From Clarkia xantiana subsp. parviflora (Eukaryota > Streptophyta > Magnoliopsida > Myrtales > Onagraceae): 64,000 bases of DNA. The stretch is taken from the NCBI GenBank assembly GCA_036873135.1, contig JAPTYO010000059.1, forward strand, positions 10,409,066 to 10,473,065, read 5' to 3'. Positions 11,395 to 22,110 of the stretch are shown here, in pieces (the first letter of the stretch is position 1; each line of letters begins with the position of its first letter). The notes under the pieces were generated by a model. It was not told where the DNA came from and did not search any database. It was given only the letters and a program-made list of their open reading frames with translations. The position numbers and the translations under genes were made by a program.

Positions 11395-11990
11395 GAAGGA
11401 CGCGACAAAAGCCTTACGAGGTACGAGTAAGTCGCCTTTATGGCGCGATAAAAAGCCTTTCGAGGTACGGATAATAGCCCTATGGGGTATGAGTAAGTCG
11501 TCTTTATGATGCAACCAAAAGCCTAGGTACGAAAAAGCCCTAAACGGGTCCGCGTAAGTCGTCTATATGATGCGGCAAAAAGCCTTAAAGGGTACGAAAA
11601 AGCCCTAAACGGGTCCGCGTAAGTCGTCTATATGATGCGGCAAAAAGCCTTAAAGGGTACGAAAAAACCCTAAACGGGTCCGCGTAGGTCGTCTAAAATG
11701 ACGCGATGAAAGCCCTAAGGGGTACGATTAAGTCGTCTAGAAATGACGCGATAAAAGCCTTAATGGGTAAGAAAAATCATCCTAAGTGATGTACAAAATT
11801 GCCTTGAAAGGCATGGATGAGAAACCTTAAGTGGTAAAGTCCCGAGGAAAATGTCACGAAAGACATACGAAGTTACATTAAATGATATGGATGAGAAACC
11901 TTAAGTGGTGAAGTCCCGAGTAAAGCATCGGAAGGATGTATGAAGTTATCTTAACTAATGCGTCGGAACGTTTTAGGTAACGAATCTAAA
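11395..11990 (+). repeat. Tandem repeats in Gypsy-1 3' untranslated region
   Basis: An imperfect array built from CGCGTAAGTCGTCTATATGA-type units. The best-kept period is 65 bp (units start at 11551, 11616 and 11681), with more divergent relatives on both sides. Tandem arrays downstream of pol are well known in Tat/Ogre Gypsy elements and can seed satellites. The rest of 11242-12108 is non-coding element sequence. Confidence 0.75.
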
Positions 11991-12108
11991 GTGCAATGGT
12001 TATCGAGACCAAAACAGATGAAAGAAATTTCTTATAAAGGCTCGAAGGCCTGAAGGTTCCGATACAAAAGACAAGGAGGGAAATTACAAGGACTTAAAGA
12101 ATAGAGCA

Positions 12109-12265
12109 TTAAGCTTGGTCCTTGTTGGAAGTTGGGTCCTCAGCAGCGTCGGAGGGAGTAGGATTCGGAGGGGCCTGGGCAGAAGGCTCCGCAGTCCGCG
12201 GAGTCGGGTCCGCGGCATCAGTCTCTTCACTCTCCGCGGGGAGGTTGAAGTATTTCTCTGCAAGT
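12109..12265 (-). pseudogene. C-terminal end of an antisense ORF in Gypsy-1
   Basis: On the minus strand a frame runs from about 12265 to a TAA at 12109-12111. It encodes an LAEKYFNLPAESEE-like start followed by an acidic, Pro/Thr/Ala-rich tail ending NKDQA. Tat-lineage Gypsy elements often carry an extra ORF in antisense orientation between pol and the 3' LTR, and this fits that position and orientation. The N-terminal part is lost, because Gypsy-2 pol sequence begins at about 12266. The function of such ORFs is not known, and the short length makes this a moderate call. Confidence 0.5.
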
Positions 12266-15015
12266 GGGGCACGTTAAGCTACAAGGTCATGCCTTTCGGA
12301 CTCAAGAATGCGGGGGCAACTTACCAGAGAGCAATGGTGACATTATTCCATGACATGATGCATAAGAAGATAGAAGTATACGTCGATGATATGATTGCAA
12401 AGTCCCGCGAGGATGAAGACCACCTTGTCAACCTGCGGATGCTCTTTGAACGGCTTAAGAAGTTTAAACTCAGGCTAAATCCAGCAAAATGCACGTTCGG
12501 AGTAACATCCGGTAAGTTGCTGGGCTTTATAGTCAGTAAGAAGGGTATAGAAGTGGATCCCGACAAGGTCAAAGCGATACTAGACCTTCCAGCACCGTCT
12601 ACCGTCAGGGAGGTCAGAAGCTTGCTCGGACGTTTGAATTACATTGCGAGGTTCATCGCCAACATGACGAACAAGTGTCAACCTTTGTTTCGCCTCCCGC
12701 GGAAAAATGCATTAATTGAATGGGATGAAGAGTGTCAGCATGCCTTCAAGTCAATCAAAGAATATCTTGTCAATTCGCCGGTTTTGGTCCCGCCCACTCC
12801 GGGTCGGCCACTCATTTTGTATCTGGCAGTTCGAAAAGGCTCATTGGGATGCATGTTGGGGCAACTAGGTGAAGATGGCCAGACAGAGCACGCCATTTAT
12901 TACATCAGCAAGAAGTTCACCGAAGGAGAAGCCAAGTACACGGAGGTTGAAAGGACAAGCTGCGCTTTAGTATGGGTAATGCAGCGACTCTGACAGTACA
13001 CGTTGTATTACACCATACATCTCATTTCTAAGTTGAATCCCTTGAAATACATACTAGAGAAGCCGACATTGATGAAGAATGTCGCCAAATGGCAGGTCCA
13101 GCTTGCTGAGTACGACATACAGTTCATTCATCGTACTTCTATAAAAGGGCAGGCTATTGCAGATCACCTAGCCGAGTTTCCCATTGATGACGATCGTCAA
13201 GCAAATCACGAGCTTCCGGATAGCGACATACTTCACGTGGAGGAAGAAACAGGAAATGAAAGCATGTGGAGAATGTATTTTGATGGAGCTGCAAACTTCG
13301 CCGGATGTGGTATAGGGGCAGTGCTTGTATCCCCAAAAGGTCAACATTTTCCTGTAGCAGCAAAGATCACCTTCCCGTGCACCAACAACGTGGCGGAATA
13401 CGAAGCGTGCATTCTCGGGTTGCGAGCGGCAATTGATTTCAAGATACAGGAATTGGAGGTTTATGGAGATTCCATGCTGATCATTCTCCAAACCTTGGGA
13501 GAATGGAAAACGAGAGATCCCAAGTTGCAACCATATCATCAGCACATTGAAGAGTTGAGCGAGAAGTTTGAGGAAATAACATTCACGCAGATGCCTCGGA
13601 GTAAAAATCAATTTGCAGATGCGTTGGCGACCCTCGCATCAATGGTGAATATCTCGGACGGGAATTCCGTAGAGCCTCTTGAGATTGAAGTAAACAAGCG
13701 TCCGGCATATTGTTGCACACTTGAAGAATCAGATGGCGAGCCCTGGTTCCTTGATATAAAGAGATACTTGCAGTCAGGCGAGTTTCCCGAGGGTGCAAGT
13801 AGCAAAGATCGGAAGACCATCCGCAGGATGGCATGCAATTACTTTCTTAGTGGTGAGGTTCTTTATAGAAAATCTTTTGATACTACCCTTTTGAGATGTG
13901 TAGGTTCGGAAGAGGCGAAGCGGTTGATGGAGGAAGTCCACGAAGGAAGCTGTGGACCGCACATGAGCGGTCATATGCTCGCAAGGAAAATCATGAGGAT
14001 GGGCTATTTTTGGACTACCCTGATGACAGACTGCGTGGAGCACGTCCGGCGATGCCACTTATGCCAGGTGTATTCTAGTCAGATCCATGCACCACCAAAT
14101 GAGTTGCATCCAGTGTCTTCTCCGTGGCCTTTTTCGATGTGGGGAATTGACGTGATCGGTCCCATTTCACCAGATGCATCTAACGGTCACAGGTTCATTT
14201 TAGTGGCAATTGATTATTTCACCAAGTGGATAGAGGCTGCCACACAGGCGTCAGTTACTGCAAAAGTGTTTGAGCGTTTCTTACGAAGAGACATCGTTGC
14301 CCGTTACGGGGTGCCCGAGACAATAATCACGGACAATGCCAAGAATCTCAACAACAAATTGATAAACGATTTATGTGTTCAACTCAAGATCAAGCACAGG
14401 AATTCGTCCCCATACCGCCCTCAAATGAACGGCGCGGTGGAAGCAGCAAATAAAAACATAAAGAAGATCATTGAGAAGATGACTGTCACATACAAAGATT
14501 GGCATAATATGTTACCTTGGGCACTCTTGGCATACAGAACATCGATCCGCACTTCAACCGGGGCAACTCCGTTTTCTCTCGTGTATGGAACTGAAGCTGT
14601 TCTACCCGTGGAAGTGGAAATCCCCTCTGCAAGGATCCTGGCAGAATCAGGGCTCGACGAGGTAGAATGGGCTAGACAAAGGTATGAACAATTGAACCTC
14701 ATCGACGAGAAGAGGCTCGTGGCACTATGTCATGGGCAATGTTACCAACAACGGATAGCTAGGGCCTTCGACAAGAAGGTGCGACCACGTAATTTAAAAC
14801 CAGGAGACCTGGTGTTGCGCAAAGTACTGCGTATCAATCTTGATTCGCGAGGGAAGTTCGCGCCAAAGTACGAAGGACCTTACGTGGTCAAAGAGGCGTT
14901 CAAGGGAGGTGCGCTGATCATCACGGATATGGACGGTCAAGACCTTCCTAGTCCAATCAACGCAGACGCGCTTAAAATGTATTATGCCTGGAAAAAAAAA
15001 AAAAATTCCCGCTAG
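12266..15015 (+). pseudogene. Gypsy-2 pol, 5'-truncated (RT end, two RNases H, integrase)
   Basis: Coding sequence starts abruptly in the middle of RT (KVMPFGLKNAGATYQRA, about 12282) and keeps the catalytic YVDD (about 12379). RNase H follows, then an in-frame TGA at 12991-12993, then the RNase H end (KGQAIADHLAEF). The second RNase H (MYFDGAANFAGCGIGAVLVS, about 13270) comes next, then integrase with its zinc region (HEGSCGPHMSGH, CHLCQVY) and a complete D,D,E core (GIDVIGP, ITDNAKNLNN, NGAVEAANKN). The C-terminal domain ends with MYYAWKKKKNSR at TAG 15013-15015. Gag, protease and the first half of RT are missing. It is a Tat-type family clearly different from Gypsy-1. Loss of the front part and the internal stop make it non-functional. 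Confidence 0.85.
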
Positions 15016-16235
15016 GTCGAAAACCTGTAAAGGCGACTTAGGCAAAAGATAGGGATGAGAGGCATGATTGAAAATCTGAAAGGACAGTCATGGTAAAAGG
15101 AGAGTTCAAAAAAAAAAAAAAAAGAGAGGGGCCTTAAGTAGCGATGACGACAAGCTTTATAGCGCATCCTGAGCTACTTACTTGAGATTTTCAAATTGTA
15201 AAGGGCCACAGCCACCCTCCAAATGGCTACAAATACTTCCGCATCAAGACGGAAAATAAAGTACGGGTCACAGCCACCGTTTAATCGGCTATCAAATAAA
15301 GAGTGCTTCCGCTAGGTTGAAAACCCGAAAGGGCGGCCTAGGCAAAATCAGGAAATGAGGGGCATGGTTGCAAGTTCAGAAATTGCAATCACGACAAAAG
15401 GAGAGGAAAAATTCTAAAAAAAAAAAGATCCCGCTAGATTGTCGCGCCGTGCGCAATTTAGGCAAAAATTAGGGACAAACATTCATGCGCAACACAGCGC
15501 CTTCCAAAGTCAACTTCACGGCAAACGGGACGGTTACAGTCTGCTCTCGCGAGTCACCATTCAAGGACAAGTAGGAATGTTACAGTCTGTTCCTACAAGT
15601 AACAACCGACGATCAGAGTCACCCCCGACGAACGAAGCCTTAGTGTTCAGCCTTCGCAAGTCACGCCACCAGAGGCACTTCTCCAACGGACGCCACTAGA
15701 GGCTCATCTCCGACACTTGCCACTAGAGGCACTTCTCCAACGGACGCCACTAGAGGCTCATCTCCCACACTCGCCACTAGAGGCATCACCAAAGGTTCTC
15801 CGGTACGATCTGACGTAGAGGTCTTTCGCCAACAGAGATATCACCATAGATTTTTCGGCACGGTCTGACGTAGAGGTTTTTCCGTTACCACTCGCCACTA
15901 GAGGCGTCACCAGAGGTTGTTGGTACTGTTTGACGTAGAGGTCTTCTATTACCAATCATCACCAAAGGTTTTACTTTATTGCACGCCACTGGAGGCTTTA
16001 CTTTTTCGCACGCCACTGGAGGCTCTATTTTCTGCACTACCAATGGAGGCGCCGCCAACAGGGGCATCGCCAACAGAGGTTCTACTTTTTCGCACCATCA
16101 ATAAAGCCAAAGGCCGCCTTGGAGACTTGAAGACCTGGAAGAAGATATACTTCCTAGCCAAAATTAGTGTTTACTCGTCTTTGGACAAACCCCCTCGAAT
16201 GCATTCCACGGGAGTCCGTCCAAAGAGGGGCAAGC
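15016..16235 (+). repeat. Gypsy-2 3' untranslated region with two repeat arrays
   Basis: Non-coding. Three long diverged units start at about 15008, 15307 and 15428, each opening with CCGCTAG and containing AGGCAAAA. From about 15660 to 16090 there is a dense array of roughly 27-bp units of the type CGCCACTAGAGGCNNNTCTCC, sometimes paired into 54-bp units. Small ORFs here follow the repeats and are not genes. Confidence 0.7.
16216..16235 (+). other. Polypurine tract of Gypsy-2
   Basis: CCAAAGAGGGGCAAGC lies directly before the TGTAAACACC start of the LTR, as expected for a plus-strand primer. Confidence 0.65.
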
Positions 16236-17475
16236 TGTAAACACCTAATTTTGGTACGCGCGACACGTATATAACACATTAAAAATGTTATGTGTAACGC
16301 GTTTAAAAAAGGAAGTATTTAAATATGGAAGGTCACGGGGTTGCCAAAAATAGGCTCAGTTTAAATTAGGACAATACATATGCAATAATGTGATGTAATA
16401 AATCAGAAAATATATTATATATATATTTATATATATATTTTCGGATTTAATAGGGTAAATATTGAGGGAATATTGATTTTCCAATTTTTGGGTGTCAATT
16501 TACCTATAAATAGGTACCTATTACATGTAAAAAAGACAGAAAATTTGAGAATAAAATATTAGTTTTTTTCGGAATACGTGCAGTGACTGAAAATTTATCT
16601 TCCTCTCCCGTACGTCCGCCGGAGGTTCGCCGGTGTCCACCCTTGGCCGTCGTCCAGCCCGCGTCGTCGTCCGGGTCTCTTGGCTGTCCAGTCGCCGCCG
16701 ATAACGTCGCCCGCCGCTGCCGGAGGTTGTCCCGCTCGTCCTGCTTGCAGCCAGCGCCGGAGAAGTCGTCAGACAGTAGCCCGATCCGCCGGAGATTGCC
16801 GTCCTACTGTCGTCGTCGGAGCTCTGTCGTCCCTGCTGTCCTTGCTGTCGTCGCCGGAGCTTCGTTGTCCCAATCCCGTCGTCGGCGCCGTTCCACCCAC
16901 TCCCCTGCTGAAGAAGACGAAGGTAGGTGCCGCTGTTTGTTTGTTTTTTTTATTATTATTTCTGTTATTATTATTATTATTATTATTATTTCTGTTATTA
17001 TTATTAGTATAGTGGTCATTATATAATGTTAACTAAATAGTTTAGATGTAGATTAGTAAAATAACATGCCTTATTTGTGTATAATTAAATTGTGCTAGGA
17101 TTTTGAGCATGTTTAACGTTAATTAGATTTTATTTCGATTAGGGAATCTAGGCGCATAATAGGGTTTTAGGTTTAATTTTGTCGATATTAAATGTTTCGT
17201 ATGAAGTTAGTTTAATTTTAAAACTGGCAAATATGTTGATTAAGTACTGAAAGGGCGTGATTAAAAAACTATTTTTTTTTTAATTCGTAACAGAACCCCC
17301 GAACCCAAATCTTTGAATGCAGACCAATTAATTGCTTAGGTGCAAACTTGTTTTTACCTAGGTAATTTAGGTTTCTAGTTAGCCGTAATTAGCTAGTGGC
17401 GACTCTTTTCAAAATCCACGTTTTCAAAACGTAATCGCCTTAGGTCAGATTTTTAGGGTCCGATAGCAATTAACA
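16236..17475 (+). repeat. 3' LTR of Gypsy-2
   Basis: About 1.24 kb, starting TGTAAACACC and most likely ending ...GCAATTAACA. No matching 5' LTR is present, so the right edge is inferred from the CA end and the change of sequence. It includes a GC-rich CCGCCGGAG-type stretch (16600-16900) and a TTA microsatellite. Confidence 0.6.
16942..17007 (+). repeat. (TTA)n microsatellite in LTR
   Basis: TTATTATTA runs twice interrupted by TTTCTG. It creates hydrophobic spurious ORFs on both strands. Confidence 0.85.
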
Positions 17476-18810
17476 TGTTCTAAATTATTGTGCCACAAAT
17501 TCAGCACAAGAAGTCTTATCTCATGTTCACTATAGGCAATACGCCCAATGCAAAAACATTTTTATTCATGTTTACTTCAGGCACTACGGCCATTACACTT
17601 AAAGTAATTCAACTTCATCCAATCAAATTTGTCGTCTATCTGTACTTAACGTACAGTTCTTTTGACGATTTCGAGTGCTCCCAATAGGGACGCTTCCTCC
17701 TCATTTTTTTTTTTCAAAATTGTCAAAAAGAATTCCATCTTTTGACTTCAACTTCTGAAGTAAGTCTCGGCGACTTTCCCTGCATTATAGACGGCGGCCT
17801 AAACGAGTGTCCAACCTCGGTAATCAAGGCGTCGGTATATGTGATAGCATCACTCGCTAGAATAATAACATTTATAGACCACATCGTGAAGATGGTGGTC
17901 TTTCCCAATTTTAGAGTTGTCCGCCAAGTGTTAGCTACATTCTCATTGAGTAGCGTTCAAACATTGGACCTATGACCAACTCCTTGAGAATTTTTTTTAA
18001 GAAGTCCGAGTGGTTCGTACCGACCCCACAATAGTAATCCGGGACATCAAATTCAGATAACTAAAATTCAAATAACGATTTGAATTTCTGATTTCAGTAA
18101 TTAAGTTTAATCACTTTAATTACAAAAATCAAATTAATTTTTTTTCTTCTGTTGGACAGAAAATAAACCTGGACACGGTTAATTTCGGTTTTTTACAAAA
18201 CCAAACCCACACGGAGCTAACCTTCTGAGTAAACACTCATGTACACATCGCGGCGTACATATGTGCCAATGTTCAGGTGTGTGCAATCGATTCGTTGATG
18301 CACACTTACATTTATATCAAATGTAATAATCAATGTTTTAGACAGGGAAATAAAATTTCCATAACAATTGTCATACACTCTAAATTGGCTTTAACCGACT
18401 TCCTGATCCAATTTTTAACAATGGATTCAACGACCCCATAAGCCTCAACGGCTAAAGTGGGTCAAGTGACCAAAGCCTCCTTAGCAAATATATCAATTTC
18501 GGATGCCTTAATAAGTTTAACAACCTTGACCATCTCGATTTTCCATAGTAGTCTCAACGACTTAGCGACCTCAACGGTCCTAATAGCCTCAACGGCTTTT
18601 GACGACTTTATCAGTCTCGACGGCCTAAATGGTCTTAGCGATTTTATCAGTCGCATGTGCTCTCTTCTCGAGCATGTTCACATTCTCAACGTCGTTGCTC
18701 AACAATATTTGTGAACTTTAGAGAATAAATAAATTTCTCCAAAAATTGAATCTCAAAAATCCAATTAAGTATCCTTTTATAAAAACCAACAAACGATATT
18801 GCCTTAAGAT
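17476..18810 (-). pseudogene. Degenerate 5' internal region of minus-strand Copia
   Basis: This lies between the Gypsy chimera and the 5' LTR of the Copia element, where gag should be on the minus strand. Only short open stretches remain, such as 17908-17723 and 18656-18462 (Lys/Ile/Val-rich, with repeated KSLRP-like runs). I cannot recognise a firm Gag or knuckle motif. The sequence next to the LTR (18801-18810) does not show the usual TGGTATCAGAGC primer site. Assignment to the Copia element rests on position alone. Confidence 0.4.
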
Positions 18811-19577
18811 TGTTGGAAATATTGAGGGTAAATATGCAAATTTATAAATTCCAAGGACCAAAATGCAATTAATCACATCTCGGTTACTTACAAGTAATTC
18901 CTCCAATTAACATGCAAGATATAGGCAACACCGAAATTGTACGTAAAATTCGACACGAAAACGAATACGTATTTTTATACTGAGGCCCGTGCTAATCACA
19001 GTCTCCTTAAGGCAATTTCGCCCCTCCCCACCCTCGGGTTATGCAAAGGGATTTATACAAGGGGCGATCACCTCCTAGGATTCAACAGTATCATCGAATC
19101 GTGTTATGCATGCAACACGTTCGACCGAACCGAACTCAATACCTAAACCCAAACAAAGAACAAGAAAGCCGACGACAACGGCAAGAGATAAAATAACTAG
19201 AAATGTCGAACGCGACATAAGTCGAAATCAACCTAGGGAGAACTCTGCAATTCGTCAACACGAAGAACAGAGAATGAGAAAATATAAATTGGATCTCAAG
19301 ATTATTAGTTCCGAAAAATTGAATACTCAACCAAGAAGGAAGAGATTTCATTTCTCATGGTGCAAAAAATGAGAAGGGGGAGACTTCTTTATATAGGAGA
19401 GGAGAAGGGAGGAGATGCTTGAAGTGGTCGATGTGGTACAAACAAATTTCCACATTCACTAAAACAAATTGGGCTGGGCTAGAATAAATACAATGGGCTT
19501 GAACAAAAATAATTTAACTAAGCCCAAAAAACTAGCCTTAGTAAAATTTAATATAAAGGAGCCTAAATTTTCTAACA
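18811..19577 (-). repeat. LTR of minus-strand Copia element (5' LTR)
   Basis: The 767-bp partner of 2178-2944, with the same ends and length. It is followed by TGTTA, near-identical to the TGTTG before the other LTR. Confidence 0.88.
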
Positions 19578-19582
19578 TGTTA

Positions 19583-20477
19583 TTCCCGTATCGAGCTTTG
19601 CTCCAAGTAATTAGTCGCCGTTTGCATATCCTCAATTTTGACACCACCACCTGCCCTCGCAACACGGGTCCTACCTCCCCTAATTCATTCCATGACGATT
19701 GAATAATTGATTTGCATTCCTCGTGTTCAGTCCACATTTCATCGAATCGGAACGATTTTGGTCCCACCACATCATTGTATTTTTGAACGACGACTATAAG
19801 GCTGTGATCCGACCCTACTATGGCTTCATGGAAAACCTGTGACGTGGGGTAGTCGACAAACCATGCCGGGTTGGCTAGTCCGCGATCCAGGCGCTCCCTT
19901 ACAAGACACCATTTCTTCTATTATTAGACCATGTGTATAATGATCCTTGGAAGTGCATATCCATTAGCCCGATCTCTGTAATAATGTCATTAAACAGATC
20001 TATGCGAGATTGATCTTTCCGCGACCCTCCCAGCTTCTCATGATTTGCCCTTATTTTATTGAAATCCCCAATGCAAAGCCACGACTCTGTCCTTTGTCTT
20101 GCAATCTGCTTGAGTTGATCCCATGTATCGATTCTGCCACTCAATTCAATGTCTCCATAGATACCAATAAGGTACCACACCTCGCCTGAGTCTTCATTCC
20201 TCACTCTACAATCCAGAATGTTTTTTGATTTGACCAGGATCGTAATTTCTACGTCTGTTGTCCACCATAGCGCTAAACCGCCCGATCGGCCCTCGGGATT
20301 CACATACTCAGCTCTATCCATTTTTAGCTCTTCACGCACTCTTTCGCATACCTCCGACCTATTTTTTGTTTCCATAAAGAAGATAATGGTCGGTCTATAT
20401 CTCCCCTGGAGATCCTTCAAATGAGGTACTTTCAGGTCGGATCCAAGTCCCTGACAGTTCCAGCTGATTATACTCAT
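19583..20477 (-). pseudogene. LINE ORF2 endonuclease domain (decayed)
   Basis: The likely ORF2 start is the ATG at 20477, giving MSIISWNCQGLG, the usual opening of the apurinic-like endonuclease of plant L1s. The domain runs on with FMETKNRSEV, GRSGGLALWW, WYLIGIYGD, SWLCIGDFNKI and GSLYTWSNNRR, so most catalytic-site blocks are readable. A stop at 19899 breaks it, and after a frame change the downstream linker (WNELGEV, ITWSKARYGNN) runs to 19583 and would continue at 2172 beyond the Copia insertion. In an active element this enzyme nicks the target strand that primes reverse transcription. Confidence 0.85.
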
Positions 20478-20655
20478 GGCCCCGTGTGGCTGTTTCGAGA
20501 CAACCACCAGAACCCTGTTCGTGGTTCGTTGTAGTATGCTCATAGATTACGATGTCCTTGGAAGCTTCCCTCCCCCTCGGCACCAATTTGTTGCGTCCAC
20601 GACTCCCCTTCGGTCTGTCCCGCCCTCTTCTCTGAGCTGTGCGACCTACATTTAT

Positions 20656-21595
20656 TTAAATTTCAGCTATGGGAGTTAGTTTCGCTCGTTTCCACGATCC
20701 GGTTTCTTCCTCACTCTGATCTCCTCCTTTCCTCTTGATCGAGAGCTTGCTTATGATCGGGCTTAGTCCTGTAGGAGCCTCCGGGATTATACCCTCTCGA
20801 ATTGGGGATAAGAATTCCCCATCCACTTGCACAATTGCTTGTTCATTATTCTCTGTCTGCATGGGCGAGATCTGCATCAAATATTCTGTCTCTTGGGTTT
20901 CAGATATGAGATGAGGGTAGCAGAGTAGCGCTCGACCTTGATGAGATGAGATAGGTTCCTGGTCCATCATAAGATTTGTGGTGGTTTGCCTTGGCATTGT
21001 AATGATTATCGGGATGTCTACCATCTCTGTCATTGGAACCGGCTGCTGCCTTAGGGCCTCTCCAACGCCAATGTATCCTGGGGTCGCACTACCTTGTCTG
21101 GTTACCATATCTTCTTTTCTTGTATTGTTCTCTCCACTTTGCACATCCCCGTGCACACATCAGGGCCTTCCATCTCTTCATTCCATTATTAGCATCCATG
21201 TCCGTTTCCCTTCTTCCCACATTCTTCTTCGCCACCTTTGTAATATTCCGAGGTCTAACTCCAGAAGTCCAAGGACCATACATAGGAAACCCCGGTCTTG
21301 CTGTTGATTTAGCAATCTCTCTTTTACATTGAGACGTAGTATGTCCCAACCGTCCGCATCCATAACATAGGTCAGAAAGTCTTTCATATTTCACATTTAC
21401 CCAGGCTTCTTCCCCCTTATCGTTTGTCCACGGGAAGAGGGGGTAGTTTGCATCGACAAGGACTTTAAATCGCAGGAAACCCCTCACATGTCCCTCGTCA
21501 CCACCTATTGGTTCCATCTCCAGTAGAGAGCCTATATATATTAGCCGCAATGATCCTTGCGTTTTTAGCGTTTAGTCAGTCTATCGGTGTCTAGG
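20656..21595 (-). pseudogene. LINE ORF1, C-terminal half with CCHC knuckle
   Basis: The minus-strand frame 21550-21089 contains the end of the DUF4283-type domain (FLRFKVLVDANYPL) and a CCHC zinc knuckle (CYGCGRLGHTTSQC, about 21370-21330), typical of plant L1 ORF1 RNA-binding proteins. A frame change near 21120 leads to 21156-20656, a low-complexity tail ending with KRAKLTPIAEI. At its upper end the reading frame is broken by a Copia element (21601-24245); the N-terminal half resumes at 24246. ORF1 proteins coat the LINE RNA. Broken by insertion and frameshift. Confidence 0.75.
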
Positions 21596-21600
21596 TTATG

Positions 21601-22037
21601 TGGTAAGATCAACATTGACTTACCATCATGGTCCAAGAAGAACTCACTATCATGGGCTAGGACTAACTTACTATTATTGGGCCAAGACTTAAATATTTGG
21701 GCTAAAGGATAGTTGGTCCAAGTTGAAGAATAATCTAGTGATTTAGGCCTTAGCTTATGTATCTAGATAATTCTAGGATTTATGTAATTTCTAGAGATCT
21801 TCTAGTAAGATCTTAGTCTAGAGTTTTCTTAGGCCTAGAGAATTCTATAGCTCCCTATAAACAGGGGTTTAGTCATTTGTAACAAAGCAAGAAAACCACC
21901 ACAACTAGATCCACCACCACAAGTTGTAAGAGTCTCCTATCATATTTAGAGTAAGAGAGTTATATATATAAGAGTTCTTCATTAGCTACTAAGTACGGTC
22001 TTGGGCAAGTGCAAATAGGCACTTCGTTATTTTTACA
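21601..22037 (+). repeat. 5' LTR of young Copia element
   Basis: Starts TGGTAAGATCAAC (the partner has TGTTAAGATCAAC) and ends TTATTTTTACA. Same 437-bp length as the 3' LTR. Confidence 0.92.
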
Positions 22038-22050
22038 TGGTATCAGAGCC
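22038..22050 (+). other. Primer-binding site of young Copia
   Basis: TGGTATCAGAGCC, complementary to the initiator-Met tRNA 3' end, directly after the 5' LTR. Confidence 0.9.
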
Positions 22051-22110
22051 ACTTTTGCGGTTACGCGGAGAGATTCAAGATCGGGATTGAAGAACTCGGG
22101 AACTCTAAAT

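Larger units (their letters stand above)
2178..19577 (-). mobile_element. Ty1/Copia LTR retrotransposon (minus strand) with Gypsy chimera inside
   Basis: Two direct 767-bp LTRs (2178-2944 and 18811-19577) bound the element. It is flanked by near-identical 5-bp target copies, TGTTG (2173-2177) and TGTTA (19578-19582), inside the LINE ORF2 linker. Orientation is minus: a purine-rich tract lies just inside the left LTR, and the RT/RNase H remnant is nearer that LTR. Only gag-like debris (17476-18810) and the RT-RNase H end (3565-4762) survive. Protease, integrase and the first half of RT are absent, so the Gypsy insertion was accompanied by deletion. By eye the LTRs differ at roughly 25-30 positions, so this is older than the Copia element at 21601. 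Confidence 0.85.

Noticed and set aside
16583..17026. Plus-strand frame rich in Ser/Pro/Arg and ending in an Ile/Val run
   Set aside because: Lies in the Gypsy-2 LTR and ends in a TTA microsatellite; hydrophobic tail is an artefact of the repeat, not a membrane segment.
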